Below, piece after piece: positions 18,815 through 26,320 of a stretch of 64,000 nucleotides of DNA. The notes beneath the pieces were generated by a model. That model was given only the letters and a program-made list of their open reading frames with translations, was not told the origin of the DNA and did not search any database. Every line of letters begins with the position of its first letter. The stretch's first letter is position 1. The position numbers and the translations under genes were made by a program. The DNA is from Noviherbaspirillum sp. UKPF54 (GTDB lineage: Bacteria; Pseudomonadota; Gammaproteobacteria; Burkholderiales; Burkholderiaceae_D), in the NCBI RefSeq assembly GCF_007874125.1, contig NZ_CP040128.1:4650001-4714000 (forward strand). Reading direction: 5' to 3'.

Positions 18815-21103
18815 ATGCAGAACCTCCTCCACAACCTCAATCCCGAACAACTCGCCGCCGTCACCTTGCCTGCGCAATCGGCGCTGATCCTGGCCGGCGC
18901 CGGCTCCGGAAAAACCCGCGTGCTGACCACGCGCATCGCCTGGCTGATCCAGACCGGGCAGGTGTCTCCGGCCGGTATACTCGCGGTGACCTTTACCAAC
19001 AAGGCGGCAAAGGAAATGACGGCACGCCTGGGCGCGATGTTGCCGATCAATACACGGGGGATGTGGATCGGCACCTTTCACGGCTTGTGCAACCGCCTGC
19101 TGCGCGCGCACTACCGCGACGCCGGCTTGCCGCAGACGTTCCAGATCCTCGATTCCCAGGACCAGCTGTCGGCGATCAAACGCTTATTGAAGTCACTGAA
19201 CGTCGACGATGAGAAATACCCGCCGCGCAACCTGATGTACTTCATCAACAATGCGAAGGAGCATGGCTTGCGCGCGCACGACGTGGAAGCCAACGACGAC
19301 TACAACCGTAAGTTCGTCGAACTGTACGCCGCCTACGACAACCAGTGCCAGCGCGAGGGCGTGGTCGATTTCGCGGAATTGCTGCTGCGCACCTATGATT
19401 TGCTGACGCGCAACCAGCCGCTGCGCGAGCATTACCAGGCGCGCTTCAAGCACATCCTGGTCGACGAGTTCCAGGACACCAACGATCTGCAGTACAAATG
19501 GCTCAAGCTGATGGCCGGGGCGCACAACGCGGTGTTCGCGGTCGGCGACGACGACCAGAGCATTTACGCGTTCCGCGGTGCGAACGTGGGCAACATGGTC
19601 GCGTTCGAGCGCGAATTCCGCGTGCAGAACCTGATCAAGCTGGAGCAGAACTATCGCTCGCACGGCCACATCCTCGACGCCGCCAACACGCTGATCGCGA
19701 ATAACAGCAAGCGCCTCGGCAAGAACCTGCGCACCGACGCCGGCCACGGCGAACCGGTGCGCGTGTACGAGGCCAGCAGCGATATCCAGGAAGCGCAGTG
19801 GATCATCGAGGAAGCGAAGAGCCTGATCAACGAAGGGGCGGCGCGCAGCGAGATCGCGATCCTGTACCGCTCGAATGCGCAGTCGCGCGTGATCGAGCAC
19901 GCGCTGTTCACCGCCGGCATTCCGTACCGCGTCTATGGCGGGCAGCGCTTCTTCGAGCGCGCCGAAATCAAGCATGCGATCGCCTACCTGCAATTGATGG
20001 ACAACCCGCACAACGATTCGGCCTTTTTGCGCGTGGTGAATTTCCCGACGCGCGGCATCGGCGCGCGCTCGATCGAGCAGTTGCAGGATGCGGCGCGCCA
20101 GTACGGCATTTCGCTGTATGCCGCGGTTCCGTACGTGGCCGGCAAGGCGGGGAGCTCATTGGGCGGTTTCGTGAAGCTGGTCGAGGCCATGCGCTTCGAG
20201 ACGCAGAACCTGCCGCTGCAGGAAATGGTGAAGGTGATGCTCGACATGAGTGGCCTGATCCCGCACTACCAGAACGAGAAGGAAGGCGCGGACCGCATCG
20301 AGAACCTGGAACAGCTGGTGAGCGCGGCGATGCTGTTCGTGTCGGAAGAAGGCTTCGGCATCGACGCGCCGGCCTTCCTGGGGCCGAAAGGCCAGCCGGT
20401 GGCCGGCGAGGCGCTCACCACCGCCGACGGCGTCGAAGTGCTCGACGCCGATGCGCCCTTGCCGACGGTGATGTCGCCGCTGTCGGCCTTCCTGTCGCAC
20501 GCGTCGCTGGAAGCGGGCGACAACCAGGCGCAGGCCGGGCAGGATGCGCTGCAGCTGATGACGGTGCACTCGGCCAAGGGCCTGGAATTCGACGCGGTAT
20601 TCATCACCGGTCTCGAAGAAGGTTTGTTCCCGCATGAAAACAGCGCGCAGGAAGAGGGCGGGCTGGAAGAGGAGCGGCGCCTGATGTACGTGGCGATCAC
20701 GCGCGCCAAGAAGCGCCTGTACCTGAGCTTTTCGCAGACCCGCATGCTGCACGGGCAGACGCGCTACAACATGAAGTCGCGCTTTTTCGACGAACTGCCG
20801 GAGGAAACGCTGAAATGGCTGTCGCCGCGCGTGCAGCCGCAGTGGTTCGGTCACCGGAAATCGGCGTGGGACGAGGCGCCGGAAGCGGGCGCCAACAAGA
20901 TCGCGCAAAATTTTGCCCGCAAGGATGCCGGCTGGCGCATCGGCGAAACCGTCATGCACCAGAAGTTCGGCGAGGGCGTGATCGTCAACATCGAAGGCGG
21001 CGGCACGAACATGCGGGCGCATATCAATTTCGGCAAGCACGGCATGAAGCTGCTGGATCTCGGCATTGCCAAGCTGGAAAAAGTGGCGCAGCGCCTGAAT
21101 TGA
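18815..21103 (+). CDS. uvrD: UvrD/Rep-family DNA helicase II
   Basis: Superfamily 1A 3'-5' helicase of nucleotide excision and mismatch repair. ATG 18815 gives MQNLLHNLNPEQLAAV, the family N-terminus, and 762 residues; the frame is open further upstream. Motifs in order: Walker A AGAGSGKT (about 27-34), motif Ia TFTNKAAKEM, Walker B DEFQDTNDLQY, motif III VGDDDQSIYAFRGA, motif IV LEQNYRSH, motif V MTVHSAKGLEFDAVFITG, and motif VI LMYVAITRAKKRLYL. The C-terminal region VMHQKFGEGVIVNIEG is the UvrD-type RNA polymerase-contact tail. Confidence 0.95.
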   Translation: MQNLLHNLNPEQLAAVTLPAQSALILAGAGSGKTRVLTTRIAWLIQTGQVSPAGILAVTFTNKAAKEMTARLGAMLPINTRGMWIGTFHGLCNRLLRAHYRDAGLPQTFQILDSQDQLSAIKRLLKSLNVDDEKYPPRNLMYFINNAKEHGLRAHDVEANDDYNRKFVELYAAYDNQCQREGVVDFAELLLRTYDLLTRNQPLREHYQARFKHILVDEFQDTNDLQYKWLKLMAGAHNAVFAVGDDDQSIYAFRGANVGNMVAFEREFRVQNLIKLEQNYRSHGHILDAANTLIANNSKRLGKNLRTDAGHGEPVRVYEASSDIQEAQWIIEEAKSLINEGAARSEIAILYRSNAQSRVIEHALFTAGIPYRVYGGQRFFERAEIKHAIAYLQLMDNPHNDSAFLRVVNFPTRGIGARSIEQLQDAARQYGISLYAAVPYVAGKAGSSLGGFVKLVEAMRFETQNLPLQEMVKVMLDMSGLIPHYQNEKEGADRIENLEQLVSAAMLFVSEEGFGIDAPAFLGPKGQPVAGEALTTADGVEVLDADAPLPTVMSPLSAFLSHASLEAGDNQAQAGQDALQLMTVHSAKGLEFDAVFITGLEEGLFPHENSAQEEGGLEEERRLMYVAITRAKKRLYLSFSQTRMLHGQTRYNMKSRFFDELPEETLKWLSPRVQPQWFGHRKSAWDEAPEAGANKIAQNFARKDAGWRIGETVMHQKFGEGVIVNIEGGGTNMRAHINFGKHGMKLLDLGIAKLEKVAQRLN

Positions 21104-21170
21104 TGCACAGTTGTTGCTGCGCGCTGATAGGGGCGGCGCGCAGCCAGGCATGCCTTTCCTGATTGCGGAT

Positions 21171-21197
21171 GGAACTTTTTCGGCGCCCGTTCGTTAG
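21171..21197 (+). promoter_or_regulatory. ECF-type promoter upstream of the sigma factor operon
   Basis: GGAAC (21171-21175) followed by TTTTTC, and CGTTA (21192-21196) after a 16-base spacer, match the -35/-10 layout of ECF (RpoE-like) promoters. Initiation would fall near 21203, nine bases before the sigma factor ATG. This is the expected autoregulatory promoter. Confidence 0.7.
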
Positions 21198-21211
21198 AGC
21201 GGGTATCGATA

Positions 21212-21778
21212 ATGCGAACTCTTGCCCACCTCGACGACATGCAATGCGCAACGCTCGCCCAGCGCGGCGACAGCCGTGCATTTTCCGAACTGGTCGCGCG
21301 CTACCAGGACCGCATCTACCGCTTCCTGCTGCGGCTGACCCGCTCGCCGGAAGACGCGGCGGAACTGACCCAGGACACCTTCCTGCGCGCTTACCAGGGG
21401 CTCAATCGCTGGCGCCCCGATGCCCAGTTCAAGACCTGGCTGTTTCGCATCGCGCGCAATGGCGCATTCGACCTGCTGCGTCGCGGCAAGGTCGTCGAGT
21501 TCGTGGAACTGGACGACGAGGCCGACATGCCGGATGCGGCGGCCGGGCCGGAAGCGGTCGTCGAAACGGCACAGCGCTACCGTGTCCTGGAAGCGGCGTT
21601 GTTGCGCCTTCCGGCCGAACATCGCGAAATCCTGCTGCTACGGGAAATCGAAGACATGAGCTATGAACATATCGCGGACGTGCTCGACCTGAACATCGGT
21701 ACCGTCAAGTCGCGCATTGCACGGGCGCGCGCCGCATTGCTCGACATCGTCAGACATCCAACGGAGCCACGCCGATGA
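21212..21778 (+). CDS. ECF-family RNA polymerase sigma factor
   Basis: The 188-residue protein has region 2 (residues about 16-85: RAFSELVARYQDRIYRFLLR, ELTQDTFLRAYQ and KTWLFRIARNGAFDLLRR). An acidic linker separates it from region 4 (about 125-180: LPAEHREILLLREIEDMSY and LNIGTVKSRIARARAAL). It is the first gene of a three-gene operon with a zinc-finger anti-sigma factor (four-base overlap) and a periplasmic sensor-like protein. The layout recalls RpoE/CnrH-type envelope or metal-stress sigma factors. The inducing signal is unknown. Confidence 0.93.
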   Translation: MRTLAHLDDMQCATLAQRGDSRAFSELVARYQDRIYRFLLRLTRSPEDAAELTQDTFLRAYQGLNRWRPDAQFKTWLFRIARNGAFDLLRRGKVVEFVELDDEADMPDAAAGPEAVVETAQRYRVLEAALLRLPAEHREILLLREIEDMSYEHIADVLDLNIGTVKSRIARARAALLDIVRHPTEPRR

Positions 21779-22209
21779 ACTGTCCCAAGCATGCCGAAAT
21801 CTCCGCCTACATGGATGAAACGCTGACATCATCCGAGCGCCGTCGTTTCGCGGTGCACCTGGATCGCTGCCCGGTGTGCCGCCAGCAGCTGGATGAATTG
21901 CTGGTGTTGCGCAGCGCGCTGCGAGACCTGCCGTCGCCGGTGCTCGGCTTCGATCTGGCGGCAAACCTGGAGCATCGCATGCGCAGCGCAAGCCGGCCGC
22001 CCCCGGCCCGGTCGTTTTGGGCGGCCTGGGGCGCGCCCGGCCTGGCCGTGGCACTGTCGCTGGCGTCCGGTGCCTGGCTGGGCGCGCTGCTGATCGCTCC
22101 CGCCGCCGTCGCGCCGCCGGCGTCGGTGACGCGCGTGTTCGATCCCGTCCCGCCCGGCGGGCTGTGCGCCGCCGCCGAACTGTGCGGCATATCGAAAGGA
22201 CTGAAATGA
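21775..22209 (+). CDS. Zinc-finger (ZAS-type) transmembrane anti-sigma factor
   Basis: The 144-residue protein overlaps the sigma gene by four bases. Its cytoplasmic N-terminus carries the anti-sigma zinc motif: His28-x3-Cys32-x2-Cys35 (HLDRCPVC). One membrane segment follows (GLAVALSLASGAWLGALLIA, about residues 88-108), then a short Pro-rich periplasmic tail. The protein should hold the ECF sigma factor inactive at the membrane until a signal releases it. Its stop overlaps the next start. Confidence 0.88.
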   Translation: MNCPKHAEISAYMDETLTSSERRRFAVHLDRCPVCRQQLDELLVLRSALRDLPSPVLGFDLAANLEHRMRSASRPPPARSFWAAWGAPGLAVALSLASGAWLGALLIAPAAVAPPASVTRVFDPVPPGGLCAAAELCGISKGLK

Positions 22210-22676
22210 ATCGTAGCGCACTGAAATTGCTGCTGGCCGTCTCGCTGGCGCTTAACGCCGGCATCGTCGCAACTGTCGGCGTCAGCAGGCTGGGAGCGAT
22301 GTCCCAACCAGCGGCGCCGCAAAGCGCACGCGTGAGCCTGCCGGATTACCTGGAATTGAATGCCGAACAGCGTCGGCGCTGGAGCGACATGGAGCAGGGC
22401 TTCCTGAAGGACCTGGCGGCCAACTGGCGCGAGATCAAGGTGCATCGCGAAACCTTGATCCGGCAGGCGTTTTCGGCGGCGCCGGACCACGTCGCGCTCG
22501 ATGCCGAGCAGGTACGGATCGCTGCCTTGCAGGACAGCCAGCAACGGCGCGTCATGCGGCAGCTGCTGGCGGAGCGCGATCTGCTGAACCCGCATCAGCG
22601 GGAAAAACTGATGACGCTGTTTTTGAGCCGTTATGCGCAGGAAACCACCGAAGAGGAAATGCTGCACCGGCATTAA
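22206..22676 (+). CDS. Periplasmic heavy-metal-sensor-like (CpxP/CnrX-type) protein
   Basis: ATG 22206 overlaps the anti-sigma stop and gives 156 residues. An N-terminal hydrophobic anchor or signal (LKLLLAVSLALNAGIVATVG) leads into an all-helical periplasmic domain. Its repeating pattern is typical of Spy/CpxP/metal-resistance sensors (YLELNAEQRRRWSDMEQGFL, HVALDAEQVRIAALQDSQQ, LLNPHQREKLMTLFLSR). In the CnrYXH paradigm such a protein transmits periplasmic metal status to the anti-sigma factor. Which ligand is used here is unknown; there is no His-rich stretch in the mature part. Confidence 0.8.
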   Translation: MNRSALKLLLAVSLALNAGIVATVGVSRLGAMSQPAAPQSARVSLPDYLELNAEQRRRWSDMEQGFLKDLAANWREIKVHRETLIRQAFSAAPDHVALDAEQVRIAALQDSQQRRVMRQLLAERDLLNPHQREKLMTLFLSRYAQETTEEEMLHRH

Positions 22677-22680
22677 GCAT

Positions 22681-22707
22681 GGAACATTTTCACAGATGCT
22701 TCGTTTA
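22681..22707 (+). promoter_or_regulatory. Second ECF-type promoter, upstream of the His-rich protein
   Basis: GGAAC (22681-22685) and CGTTT (22702-22706) are separated by 16 bases, exactly as in the promoter at 21171. The flanking TTTTC after the -35 and TT before the -10 are also shared. It begins four bases after the sensor gene stop and points at the 22767 gene. Confidence 0.6.
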
Positions 22708-22715
22708 AGCAGACA

Positions 22716-22735
22716 GGGCCGCTTGCAGGCGGCCC
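22716..22735 (+). terminator. GC-rich hairpin between sensor and His-rich protein genes
   Basis: GGGCCGC (22716-22722) and GCGGCCC (22729-22735) form a perfect 7-bp stem with a six-base loop. No T-run follows. Because it starts within a few bases of the predicted ECF transcription start, it may be a 5' stabilising stem rather than a terminator. Confidence 0.4.
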
Positions 22736-22766
22736 GCCTTGAACATCGTTATGGAGCGCATACGCA

Positions 22767-23246
22767 ATGAAATCTTCAGCATCCTTACTGGCCGCGATCT
22801 CGCTGGCATTCCCGTTGACCTTGCTCGCTGCCGAGCACAGCCATCATGATCACGGCACGGTGCCGCAGAAAATCGAACTCAATGCGGGCAAGAAGTGGCC
22901 GACCGATGAGCCGCTGCGCAAGGGGATGAGCACGATCCGGGATCAGGTTGCCGCCGCGCTGCCGCAAGCGCATGCCGGCAAGCTGACGCCGGCACAGTAC
23001 GAACAGCTGGGGCAGGATATCAACGCGCAGGTCGGTTATATCGTGCAGAACTGCAAGCTCGATCCGAAGGCGGATGCGCAGCTGCATGTGATCATCGGCC
23101 AACTGACGCAAGGCGTCGACGCACTCGAAGGTCAGCAGCCTGACAAGGACCGGGCGCTTGGCGTGGTCAAGGCCGCGCAGGCCGTCAATACCTATGGCAA
23201 GTACTTTGACCACGCCGGCTGGAAGCCGGTGAAATTGCCACATTGA
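22767..23246 (+). CDS. Secreted His-rich protein, DnrO-like
   Basis: A 159-residue protein with a signal peptide (about residues 1-21, ending LLAA). The mature N-terminus is a metal-binding-looking EHSHHDHG, and a helical domain follows (KWPTDEPLRKGMSTIRDQV, QVGYIVQNCKLDPKADAQLH, and a C-terminal YGKYFDHAGWKPV). It resembles proteins annotated DnrO in other proteobacteria, a family without a well-defined biochemical role. Placement behind an ECF-type promoter identical in layout to that of the sigma operon suggests that it belongs to the same regulon. Periplasmic location is predicted from the signal peptide. Confidence 0.7.
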   Translation: MKSSASLLAAISLAFPLTLLAAEHSHHDHGTVPQKIELNAGKKWPTDEPLRKGMSTIRDQVAAALPQAHAGKLTPAQYEQLGQDINAQVGYIVQNCKLDPKADAQLHVIIGQLTQGVDALEGQQPDKDRALGVVKAAQAVNTYGKYFDHAGWKPVKLPH

Positions 23247-23270
23247 AGACAGGCGCGACGCCGCCTGTCT
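23247..23270. terminator. Hairpin between convergent genes
   Basis: AGACAGGCG (23247-23255) pairs perfectly with CGCCTGTCT (23262-23270) around a six-base loop. It starts at the base after the His-rich gene stop and precedes the end of the convergent BPSS1780 gene. There is no T-run, but position and stability suit a shared terminator. Confidence 0.6.
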
Positions 23271-23283
23271 CCGCTTGCGCGGT

Positions 23284-24063
23284 TCAGGCGGCGGGAGGCT
23301 GCTGGGGCCGCCCGAAAATATGGGTGTAGGTGGGGTAGAACGAGCAATACATCACGACCGTCAGCATCAGCGTCAGCGGCAATAGAATGACCATCACGGC
23401 TGCGGCGCGTGCGAACACCATGGCGACGATGCTGCTGGCAATGGCCGGCAGCAGCACGCCTATCAGGATCCACGCCAGTCCATATGTCAGGAAGGCTTTG
23501 CCCGCGCGCTGCACGGCAAAGAAGCTGTAGAAAATCGCCTTGCCGACGCTCATGTCCTGCCACATGATCAGCGGCGCGGCATACCAGAAACCCATTGCCG
23601 CCGGCGTGTAGACGGCCGCCGAGAAAATCGTCGCCAGCGTCAGGTTGGACTGGCGCACGGTTTGCTCGTCCAGTTCCTTCTGGCCGCTCAACAAATCCCA
23701 CAGGACACCGCCGTCGATCAGCGCGGAGGCGGCAATCGCGACCACCGCCGCCAGCAGGTAGAGCGCGCCGAGGATGAGCAGGCGGCGCAAGGCGGGCGAC
23801 TGGAACCCGGTCAGCAGCAGGTTCGGGTAGATTTTCTTGCCCTGTTCGATGTTCACGCATGCCTGCATGAAGGCCATCGAAAACACCGGCACCAGCACCA
23901 TCGGCAGGATTTGCCCGAGCAGCGGAACGATGCCGAGCGCGAGCATCAGGAACATGTAGCTTAAGAACAGGGTCGACATTTCGAAAGGTTGCTTGCGGAA
24001 CAACGCGAAGCCTTCCTTCACCCAAAGCCAGCCTGTGCGTGCGGGCAATTTTTCCATCGTCAA
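23284..24063 (-). CDS. BPSS1780-family membrane protein
   Basis: The 259-residue integral membrane protein starts [26 protein letters not shown], the recognisable N-terminus of the Burkholderiales BPSS1780 family. About six hydrophobic segments follow, separated by short loops, with a Pro-rich cytoplasmic end. Function is unknown. It overlaps the end of thrB by four bases and so is translated with it; I know of no mechanistic link between the two. Confidence 0.85.
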   Translation of the reverse strand: MTMEKLPARTGWLWVKEGFALFRKQPFEMSTLFLSYMFLMLALGIVPLLGQILPMVLVPVFSMAFMQACVNIEQGKKIYPNLLLTGFQSPALRRLLILGALYLLAAVVAIAASALIDGGVLWDLLSGQKELDEQTVRQSNLTLATIFSAAVYTPAAMGFWYAAPLIMWQDMSVGKAIFYSFFAVQRAGKAFLTYGLAWILIGVLLPAIASSIVAMVFARAAAVMVILLPLTLMLTVVMYCSFYPTYTHIFGRPQQPPAA

Positions 24064-25016
24064 AATAATGCCGGAACCGGGTTGTCGATACGCTGGCGCA
24101 AAATGCGCTCGAAATGGGTCGGGTCGTGCGGCGTCAGCATTTCCGCCTCGCGAGGCAGGTAGAAATCATACAGCCGGGACAGCCAGAAGCGCAGTGCGCC
24201 GGCTTGCAGCATCGGTTGCCAGGATTCCTTTTCCGCCTGTGTAAACGGCCGCACCGCATGATAGGCGTCGAGTAGCGCATGCAAGCGCGCCATGTCCAGC
24301 GCGCCGCTGTCCAGGTCGATGCACCAGTCGTTGACCGTAACTGCCACGTCGAACAGCCAGGTATCGCAGCCGGCGAAGTAGAAATCGAAAAAGCCGGTCA
24401 GGCGCTCGCCGTCGAACATGACGTTGTTGCGGAACAGGTCGGCGTGAATCGGCCCGCGCGGCAGCTCGCGATACACCGCCGAGGCGGCAAACGCATCCTG
24501 CGCATGGATTTCCGCACGCAACAAATGCTGTCCGGCCTGCGGCAGGTAGGGCAGCACGACCGGCGTCGTTGCCAGCCACCAGTCCAGTCCGCGCAGGTTG
24601 GGTTGGTGCAGCGGAAAGTCCTGGCCGGCGATATGCATCTTTGCCAGCATAGCCCCGACTGCGGCGCAGTGCACCGGCTTGGGCGAAAGTTGCGACACGC
24701 CCTTGAGCTTGGTCACGATCGACGCCGGCTTGCCGTGCAGCTCGTGCAGGATTTCGCCCTGACGGTTGGCCATCGGCGCCGGCACCAATACGCCGCGTTG
24801 AGCCAGGTGGCGCATCAGTTGCAGGTAGAACGGCAGTTGCTCGAATGTCAGTTTTTCGAAAATCGTCAGGACAAATTCGCCGGCTTCAGTCGTGAGGAAA
24901 AAGTTGCTGTTTTCAATGCCGGATGAAATGCCTTTGATCGCTAGCGGCTTGCCAAGATCGAACTGCGTAATCCATTGCGTGAGGTCATCCAGGCTGACCG
25001 GGGTGAATACTGCCAT
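24060..25016 (-). CDS. thrB: Homoserine kinase (ThrB, APH-fold type)
   Basis: This 318-residue enzyme phosphorylates homoserine on the way to threonine. It belongs to the aminoglycoside-phosphotransferase-like fold of ThrB found in beta- and pseudomonad proteobacteria, not the GHMP-kinase ThrB of E. coli. The Brenner motif HADLFRNN is at about residues 191-198, followed by the metal-binding [11 protein letters not shown]-terminal [13 protein letters not shown] forms the nucleotide loop. The start is ATG 25016, about 50 bases after the DUF2782-like gene. Confidence 0.93.
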   Translation of the reverse strand: MAVFTPVSLDDLTQWITQFDLGKPLAIKGISSGIENSNFFLTTEAGEFVLTIFEKLTFEQLPFYLQLMRHLAQRGVLVPAPMANRQGEILHELHGKPASIVTKLKGVSQLSPKPVHCAAVGAMLAKMHIAGQDFPLHQPNLRGLDWWLATTPVVLPYLPQAGQHLLRAEIHAQDAFAASAVYRELPRGPIHADLFRNNVMFDGERLTGFFDFYFAGCDTWLFDVAVTVNDWCIDLDSGALDMARLHALLDAYHAVRPFTQAEKESWQPMLQAGALRFWLSRLYDFYLPREAEMLTPHDPTHFERILRQRIDNPVPALF

Positions 25017-25064
25017 GAGCGAAATCGGAAAAAGAAAATCGGGGATGTGAGGGCGAAATACGCG

Positions 25065-25475
25065 TTATTTCTTTGCCGGCGCGGGCGGCGGCGCGGGAAT
25101 GGAAGCGGCTTGCTCGGTGGTTGCTTCCTGCTTGCGGCTCAGGTCGAATTCCTTGACTTGCCACTGCGCGCCGCGATTGGCGCTGCTCTGGCCGTCGCCG
25201 GGCATGGCACCGGGCTGCTCGTTCGGCTTCAGGTAATAAGTGCTCTTGCCGCTGGTGACTTTCGTTTCGGTGACCTTGCCGCCGCGCGCGCGCTTCTCGG
25301 TGATCTTGCGTTCCTGGTCCGGCTTGCGGATCGTGACGGCCGGCGCTTCGCCTTCTTCCAGCTTTTGCATCTGGGGTGGCGGCGGGGCGTCGGCTTGTTG
25401 GGCTTGGGCCAGCAGAGGCGTTGCGAAGGCGGCTATGCAGGTTGCCGTGAGATGCCAGGCCTTGAGTGTGCGCAT
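25065..25475 (-). CDS. Secreted DUF2782-like protein
   Basis: From ATG 25475 the product is 136 residues. It has a Sec signal peptide (ending near LLAQA), a Pro-rich PPPPQ linker, a small beta domain (APAVTIRKPDQERKITEK, VTSGKSTYYLKPNE), and a Pro/Ala-rich tail ending in PAPAKK. This arrangement, and its place between thrB and polA, matches DUF2782 proteins of beta- and gammaproteobacteria, whose function is unknown. The frame runs on upstream to 25667, but that overlaps the LOG gene and lacks a signal peptide. Confidence 0.7.
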   Translation of the reverse strand: MRTLKAWHLTATCIAAFATPLLAQAQQADAPPPPQMQKLEEGEAPAVTIRKPDQERKITEKRARGGKVTETKVTSGKSTYYLKPNEQPGAMPGDGQSSANRGAQWQVKEFDLSRKQEATTEQAASIPAPPPAPAKK

Positions 25476-25581
25476 GATGTTCTTTGACGTGTTATGGGAT
25501 AGTGCGGCTCGAACGAGTCGAGCCTCTCCGAAACATTTTAGCAAACCGCGCCCATTGACCTGGAAAATAACTGCGCCGTCG

Positions 25582-26319
25582 CTACAAATACGCGCCGGTT
25601 TCCTTGCTTTCCGGCGACAGCAAATCTTCGCGCGCTTCATAAAATGCAAAGATCGCGTCCACGACATTGGCCGGCTCGTCGATCAGTTGCACCAGATCGA
25701 GATCCTTGTCGGCGATCATGCCATCCGCCGCCAGCCGGTCGCGGAACCAGTCGAGCAAGCCGCGCCAGAACGTGGTGCCGACCAAAATCACTGGAATGCG
25801 GCGCGACTTGCCGGTCTGGATCAGCGTCAGCACTTCGAACATCTCATCGAGGGTGCCGAAGCCGCCCGGCAGCACCACATATGCATCCGCATACTTGACG
25901 AACGCTACCTTGCGCGCGAAGAAGTGGCGGAAGCTGATCGAAATGTCTTGCCACATGTTGCTGCGCTGCTCGTGCGGCAGTTCGATATTCAGGCCGACCG
26001 AGGCGGACGCGCCTTCGAACGCACCCTTGTTGGCCGCTTCCATGATGCCCGGCCCGCCGCCGGAGATGACGGCCAGCCCCGCGTCGGACAGGCGGCGCGC
26101 GATATCGACCGCTTTCTGGTAGTAGGGGTCTTCAGGCTTGATGCGTGCCGAGCCGAAAATCGACACCGCCGGGCGCAGCTCCGACAGGCGTTCGGTCGAC
26201 TCGATAAACTCTGCCATAATCGTGAGCATATGCCACGACTCGCGTGCCTTCTTCGCCGTGGCGCGATTGATGTCTGCCACTTGCCGCAGGCGCGGCACGT
26301 TTTTTCCCTTTGACACCAT
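25582..26319 (-). CDS. LOG-family (TIGR00730) Rossmann-fold protein
   Basis: The 245-residue protein carries the two hallmark motifs of LONELY GUY-type proteins: GGGPGIMEAA (about 87-96) and PGGFGTLDE (about 151-159). Many bacterial members are cytokinin riboside 5'-monophosphate phosphoribohydrolases or broader nucleotide 5'-monophosphate nucleosidases (PpnN-like). ATG 26319 lies one base from the polA ATG on the other strand. The N-terminal RATAKKARESWHM stretch is typical of betaproteobacterial homologues and supports the long start. Substrate is not determined. Confidence 0.88.
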   Translation of the reverse strand: MVSKGKNVPRLRQVADINRATAKKARESWHMLTIMAEFIESTERLSELRPAVSIFGSARIKPEDPYYQKAVDIARRLSDAGLAVISGGGPGIMEAANKGAFEGASASVGLNIELPHEQRSNMWQDISISFRHFFARKVAFVKYADAYVVLPGGFGTLDEMFEVLTLIQTGKSRRIPVILVGTTFWRGLLDWFRDRLAADGMIADKDLDLVQLIDEPANVVDAIFAFYEAREDLLSPESKETGAYL

Positions 26320-26320
26320 A

